Positions 60,726 to 64,000 of a stretch of 64,000 nucleotides of DNA are shown piece after piece. Position 1 is the stretch's first letter; each line of letters opens with the position of its first letter. This DNA comes from Hymenobacter sp. GOD-10R (GTDB lineage: Bacteria; Bacteroidota; Bacteroidia; Cytophagales; Hymenobacteraceae). Under the pieces are notes generated by a model, which searched no databases, was not told where the DNA came from, and was given only the letters and a program-made list of their open reading frames with translations. Position numbers and translations under genes: made by a program. The DNA is taken from the NCBI RefSeq assembly GCF_035609205.1, contig NZ_CP141184.1, positions 2,632,501-2,696,500 on the forward strand, given 5' to 3'.

Positions 60726-60848
60726 TGCCTGCTGGTCGGACGCGTTAGGCGTCCGACCGGTTGTCATCTGCACCAAGCTAGGAGCATCGTTCTATTAGTT
60801 TGTTCTGCCGACAACTGGTCGGATGCTAGGGCGCCCGACCGGCAGGCA
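60726..60848. repeat. paired REP-like elements in inverted orientation
   Basis: Arms 60726-60765 and 60810-60848 are inverted copies of each other with several differences. Each arm contains its own small palindrome (GGTCGGACGC facing GCGTCCGACC in the left arm). This is the layout of bacterial interspersed REP pairs. It lies between the regulator and susC genes. Confidence 0.6.
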
Positions 60849-60913
60849 ACACATGCTGGCTGCTTGTGCAACGCTATCGGCCGTACATCTAGCTAGTGGA
60901 CCGGGGCGGAGCT

Positions 60914-63703
60914 TTACACACTCGGTGTGGTGTGAAGCGCCCGGAACTCAGATGGGGAAATCTGGTACTTGCCCTTGAAGCTAGCCGAAAAGTAGGAGGG
61001 CGAGGTGAAGCCCAAGCGGTAGGCCACCTCGGCAATCGTCAGCTCGGAGTCGAGCAGCTGCTGGCGGGCTTTGGTAAGGCGGATGCCCTGGATGAAATCC
61101 GTTACGCCAGTGCCGAGCAAGGCTTTCACCTTGCGGTAGAGCTGCACCCGCGAGATGCCGAGGCTGCGGGCGACATCCTCCACGCTCAGCTCCGAGTTAG
61201 CTAGGTTCGCTTCTATAATAGCAGTAAGGTCGGCCAGAAACTTCTGGTCCACACGCTGGGGCGCCACGGTAGCGGTATCCACCGACAGCTCGCGGCGGAA
61301 ATGCTCACGCTGCCGCTCGCGGTTACTCAGCAGCGTGCGTAAGTTTTCGAGCAGAAAAGTGGGGTTGAAGGGCTTTGTGAGGTAGAGGTCGGCGCCGGCT
61401 TGTACTCCTTCTACCTGCTGCTCGGGCGCATTGCGGGCCGTGAGCAGCACGACCGGGATGTGCGACGTGCGCCAATCACCTTTTAACTGAGCTACTATTT
61501 CCAAACCACTGATTTCCGGCAGCATCACGTCGCAGACAATCAGGTCGGGAATGGTTTCGGCGGCCAAGCGTAAGCCAGTGGCGCCGTCGGTGGCCGTTTT
61601 TACTTGAAAGTGCGTGCGGAGCTTCTGGGCCAGAAAGGCATTTACCTCCACATTATCCTCAATCACCAGCACCAGCGCTTCGTTTTCTTTGCCGCTACTG
61701 AGCACCAGAGGCGCATCTTCAGGGATCGAAGGCACGCCAACTTCTTCGGTCAGGGCGAGGCTAGGAGACGGCAGCGAAGAGGCACTGCGTAACTCGGCCG
61801 GTAGCTCCAGCGGCAGCGTCACAGTAAAGGTGCTGCCCTGGCCGGGTTGGCTCGTGAAAGATAGCTCGCCCTGGTGCAGACGCACAAGGCCCGTGGCCAA
61901 GGCTAGCCCCATGCCCGAACCCTTTGCCACTTCCTGCTGCCCCTGGTAAAACCACTCGAAAATGTGAGCTTGGTCCTGCTCGCTGATGCCACTGCCGGTA
62001 TCCTCCACGCTGATACGCACACTGCGCTGGGCTGGCACCCGCTGAAGGCTGACCGTGATTTGACCGCGCGCCGGCGTGAATTTCAGTGCGTTAGATAACA
62101 GGTTGAACAAGACCTTGTCCAGAATATTGACGTCAAACCACAGCATAAGGCTCGGCTCAGCGGGCAAAAAGCGCAGAGCAATACCGCGCTGGCGGGCGGG
62201 CTTCTCAAATACATCCATAATCTCGCGCACGAAGGCCACCACGTTACCCTCGGTGGCGCGCACGGGCATCTTGCCCACGTCGATTTTGCGAAAATCCAGC
62301 AGCTGATTCACCAGTTGTAACAGGCGCTGGGTGTTGCGCCGCACCAAACCTAGGTCATGGCGCTGGGCGGCGGAGAGGTCGGCGCCATTGGTGAGCAGCT
62401 CTTCCACCGGTCCCATGATGAGGGTAAGGGGCGTGCGCAACTCGTGCGAGAAGTTGGTGAAGAAGCGCAGCTTGGCTTCGGTCTCCACTTTGGCGCGGTC
62501 GGCAAAGGCTTGAATTTGATTGCGCTGGGAAAGTATCTCTTGGTTTTGATTGCCTAGCTGCTGCGTGATACGGCGATTGACCCGAAATGCCCGCCACACC
62601 ACAACTCCAAGCACCATCGCACCGAGCAACGCCGCCGCCAAGATGTACAGCACGGTTTGCTGGCTGGTGTAAGTCGCCAATTGGGCCTGAAGTAGGCGTT
62701 GCTGGCGCTGAATATCCTGCTGCTGACTAGCTAGCTTTTCGGTTTGCATCTTCATCGTCAGCACGTTGGTCGAGTCGATAACCATGGTGCTGAGGATGTT
62801 CTCTTTATCATAAGGCTGCTTACGCAAGACCTTCATCGCCGTGCGAATAGCCTCTTCGCCGCCGGGCGAATACAGCATCGTGGCGTTGATGATGCCATCT
62901 TGTACCAACTGAATACCACCGCGCGTGCCTGGTAGGCCGTCCACGCCGATAATCTTGATATGGCGGTCGAGGCCTAGCTGCTTGCAGATTTGGTAGGCAC
63001 CGAGGGCAAGACGGTCGTTGTGGGCGAAGATGAGGTCGATGTTGGGGTGGGCGCGCAGCACGGCAGGCAGGCGCTCTAGTACCGACGGCCGCTCCCAGTC
63101 GCTATTCATCTGGGCGGCAAGCCGAAGCTGGGGATAGGCTGCCAGCGCTGCGGCGAAGCCGCGGTGGCGGTCGATGGCCGGCGAGCTACCGGGGGCTCCT
63201 AGCACTTCTAGCACGTTACCTTGGCGCCTGAGCAGGTTGGCGGCGTAGTTGCCCGCCGTCTGGCCTACCTCCACGTTGTTGCCGCCCACGTAGGCCGTGT
63301 ACAGTTTGGAGGTAGTGCGGCGGTCGAGGATAACCACTGGAATACCACGGTTGTACACTTCCTCGATGATAGGCGTAACGGGCTCGGTTTCGTTGGCCGA
63401 AACAATCAACAAGTCAATGCCTTCGCGCAGAAACTCCTTGATCTGCTGCTCTTGCAGGGCGCTGCTATACTGCGCGTCCTTCATCTGAAAGCTGACCTCG
63501 GGGTGAAAGCTCAGTTCCTTTTTCATCCCGGCCAGCATGGCCAGGCGCCAAGCGTCGCCGTTGGTACACTGAGAGAAGCCGATCCGGTAACGATGCACTG
63601 GGGTAGCAGGCGAGCAGGCGCTGACTAACAACAGCAAGCTCAAATAGATACACTGCGCCAGGAAAGAAAATTTGCTCTCCCAAATGGCAGCAAGGGATTT
63701 CAT
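60914..63703 (-). CDS. hybrid two-component system regulator with periplasmic sugar-binding sensor
   Basis: A 929-residue protein. Domains in order: a signal with a lipobox-like LVSAC (Cys about residue 30), a LacI/ribose-binding-type periplasmic sensor (about 38-315; YRIGFSQCTNGDAWRLAMLA, GIPVVILDRRT, IFAHNDRLALGAYQ, IIGVDGLPGTRGGIQ), a transmembrane helix (about 351-371), HisKA (H420 in FFTNFSHELRTPLTLI), an ATPase domain, a receiver (D725 in LIVCDVMLPEISG) and an AraC-type double HTH (about 820-925). The architecture matches the fructose sensor BT1754 of Bacteroides. It probably senses free fructose in the periplasm and activates susCD and the genes downstream. Confidence 0.95.
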   Translation of the reverse strand: MKSLAAIWESKFSFLAQCIYLSLLLLVSACSPATPVHRYRIGFSQCTNGDAWRLAMLAGMKKELSFHPEVSFQMKDAQYSSALQEQQIKEFLREGIDLLIVSANETEPVTPIIEEVYNRGIPVVILDRRTTSKLYTAYVGGNNVEVGQTAGNYAANLLRRQGNVLEVLGAPGSSPAIDRHRGFAAALAAYPQLRLAAQMNSDWERPSVLERLPAVLRAHPNIDLIFAHNDRLALGAYQICKQLGLDRHIKIIGVDGLPGTRGGIQLVQDGIINATMLYSPGGEEAIRTAMKVLRKQPYDKENILSTMVIDSTNVLTMKMQTEKLASQQQDIQRQQRLLQAQLATYTSQQTVLYILAAALLGAMVLGVVVWRAFRVNRRITQQLGNQNQEILSQRNQIQAFADRAKVETEAKLRFFTNFSHELRTPLTLIMGPVEELLTNGADLSAAQRHDLGLVRRNTQRLLQLVNQLLDFRKIDVGKMPVRATEGNVVAFVREIMDVFEKPARQRGIALRFLPAEPSLMLWFDVNILDKVLFNLLSNALKFTPARGQITVSLQRVPAQRSVRISVEDTGSGISEQDQAHIFEWFYQGQQEVAKGSGMGLALATGLVRLHQGELSFTSQPGQGSTFTVTLPLELPAELRSASSLPSPSLALTEEVGVPSIPEDAPLVLSSGKENEALVLVIEDNVEVNAFLAQKLRTHFQVKTATDGATGLRLAAETIPDLIVCDVMLPEISGLEIVAQLKGDWRTSHIPVVLLTARNAPEQQVEGVQAGADLYLTKPFNPTFLLENLRTLLSNRERQREHFRRELSVDTATVAPQRVDQKFLADLTAIIEANLANSELSVEDVARSLGISRVQLYRKVKALLGTGVTDFIQGIRLTKARQQLLDSELTIAEVAYRLGFTSPSYFSASFKGKYQISPSEFRALHTTPSV

Positions 63704-63905
63704 AGCGGAAGGTGGGCAGTTAGAAGCTGAGCAGTAGGCAAGATCTGGTAGCAGATCCTAGCTTAGCCGTAGGGCAACCTACGAAAGTAAGCAAGCTGAG
63801 CGACATTCGGCCGGTTGATGCTCGAAGAGGGCACGCCATAATCATGTACGGATGAGCTAGCCTCAACGAGTAACAACTACCTTACTGTTCAGGTTAAGGG
63901 AAGGT

Positions 63906-64000
63906 ATGCTATCTGTTACTGCCCTCCAACAACCCTCCACGCCCCCTCTCGTTGCTGCTACAACCCCCGAGCAAGCAGCTGCGGAGCTGGCGCCACGCCT
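63906..64000 (+). CDS. N-terminal fragment of an unknown protein (runs off right edge)
   Basis: An ATG at 63906 opens a frame without a stop to the window end (MLSVTALQQPSTPPLVAATT, then PEQAAAELAPR). It diverges from the hybrid regulator across about 200 bases. Too short for a function. Confidence 0.4.
   Translation, partial: MLSVTALQQPSTPPLVAATTPEQAAAELAPR

Larger units (their letters stand above)
60214..60913 (-). promoter_or_regulatory. 700-bp control region of the fructan susC
   Basis: The gap between the regulator gene's stop and susC. It holds a palindromic repeat pair (60726-60848), a terminator (60667-60704), three spaced TGATA boxes (60532-60577) and an A+T-rich block (about 60440-60540) that is the likely promoter zone. 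A 64-codon upstream extension of susC is not supported. Confidence 0.5.

Noticed and set aside
1..64000. tRNA or rRNA genes, phage genes, insertion sequences with transposase
   Set aside because: I saw no cloverleaf, ribosomal, integrase, transposase or phage structural sequence in either strand by eye; a dedicated search was not possible.

Overview
The window looks like a chromosomal stretch of an aerobic Bacteroidota bacterium, most likely Hymenobacter or a close Cytophagales relative. The reasons are three SusC/SusD pairs, an ECF-sigma/FecR/STN-SusC signalling set, a hybrid two-component regulator with a periplasmic sugar-binding sensor, a DUF6377 regulator, a bacteriophytochrome operon, few Shine-Dalgarno-like leaders, and many AAAGCCCC/GGGGCTTT hairpins downstream of genes. 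The assignment rests on gene content only.

Layout. 1-9.9 kb: small housekeeping and accessory genes (secreted and lipoprotein hypotheticals, VOC protein with a WYL regulator, GrpB-type protein, roadblock-like protein, ABM-like monooxygenase, a PAS-only protein, SDR with an AraC regulator). 10.1-31.3 kb: a large sugar locus. A GH65 enzyme and a membrane-anchored DUF6377 regulator lie on the minus strand. Facing away from them, on the plus strand, are a GH13 alpha-glucosidase/amylase, SusC and SusD, then a run of oxidative genes: three xylose-isomerase-like TIM barrels, a GMC FAD dehydrogenase with its Tat-exported small subunit, a Gfo/Idh oxidoreductase, a cytochrome c lipoprotein, an MFS permease and a DUF1080 protein (3-keto-disaccharide hydrolase family). 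Together these look like uptake of alpha-glucosides joined to the 3-keto-glycoside route. LacI-type palindromes (core GCAAACGTTTGC) lie upstream of the GH13 gene and of susC, and a related inverted repeat lies after susD.

31.6-35.5 kb: a small ORF, an MscS channel and a pirin. 35.5-45.2 kb: ECF sigma, FecR anti-sigma, STN-type SusC and SusD, facing a GH35 beta-galactosidase. 45.6-50.2 kb: a light-sensing operon (heme oxygenase, bacteriophytochrome kinase, response regulator, receiver-kinase). 51.1-63.7 kb, all minus strand: a fructan utilization locus (GH32, PfkB fructokinase, sugar porter, SusD, SusC, and a hybrid two-component regulator resembling the Bacteroides fructose sensor BT1754). 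Gene fragments run off both ends.

Several gene junctions carry palindromic or repetitive elements of different kinds (about 25.0, 26.3, 28.1, 55.1 and 60.7 kb). The best candidate for a less-described system is the 10-31 kb locus, where a SusCD uptake system sits beside a full set of glycoside 3-oxidation genes.
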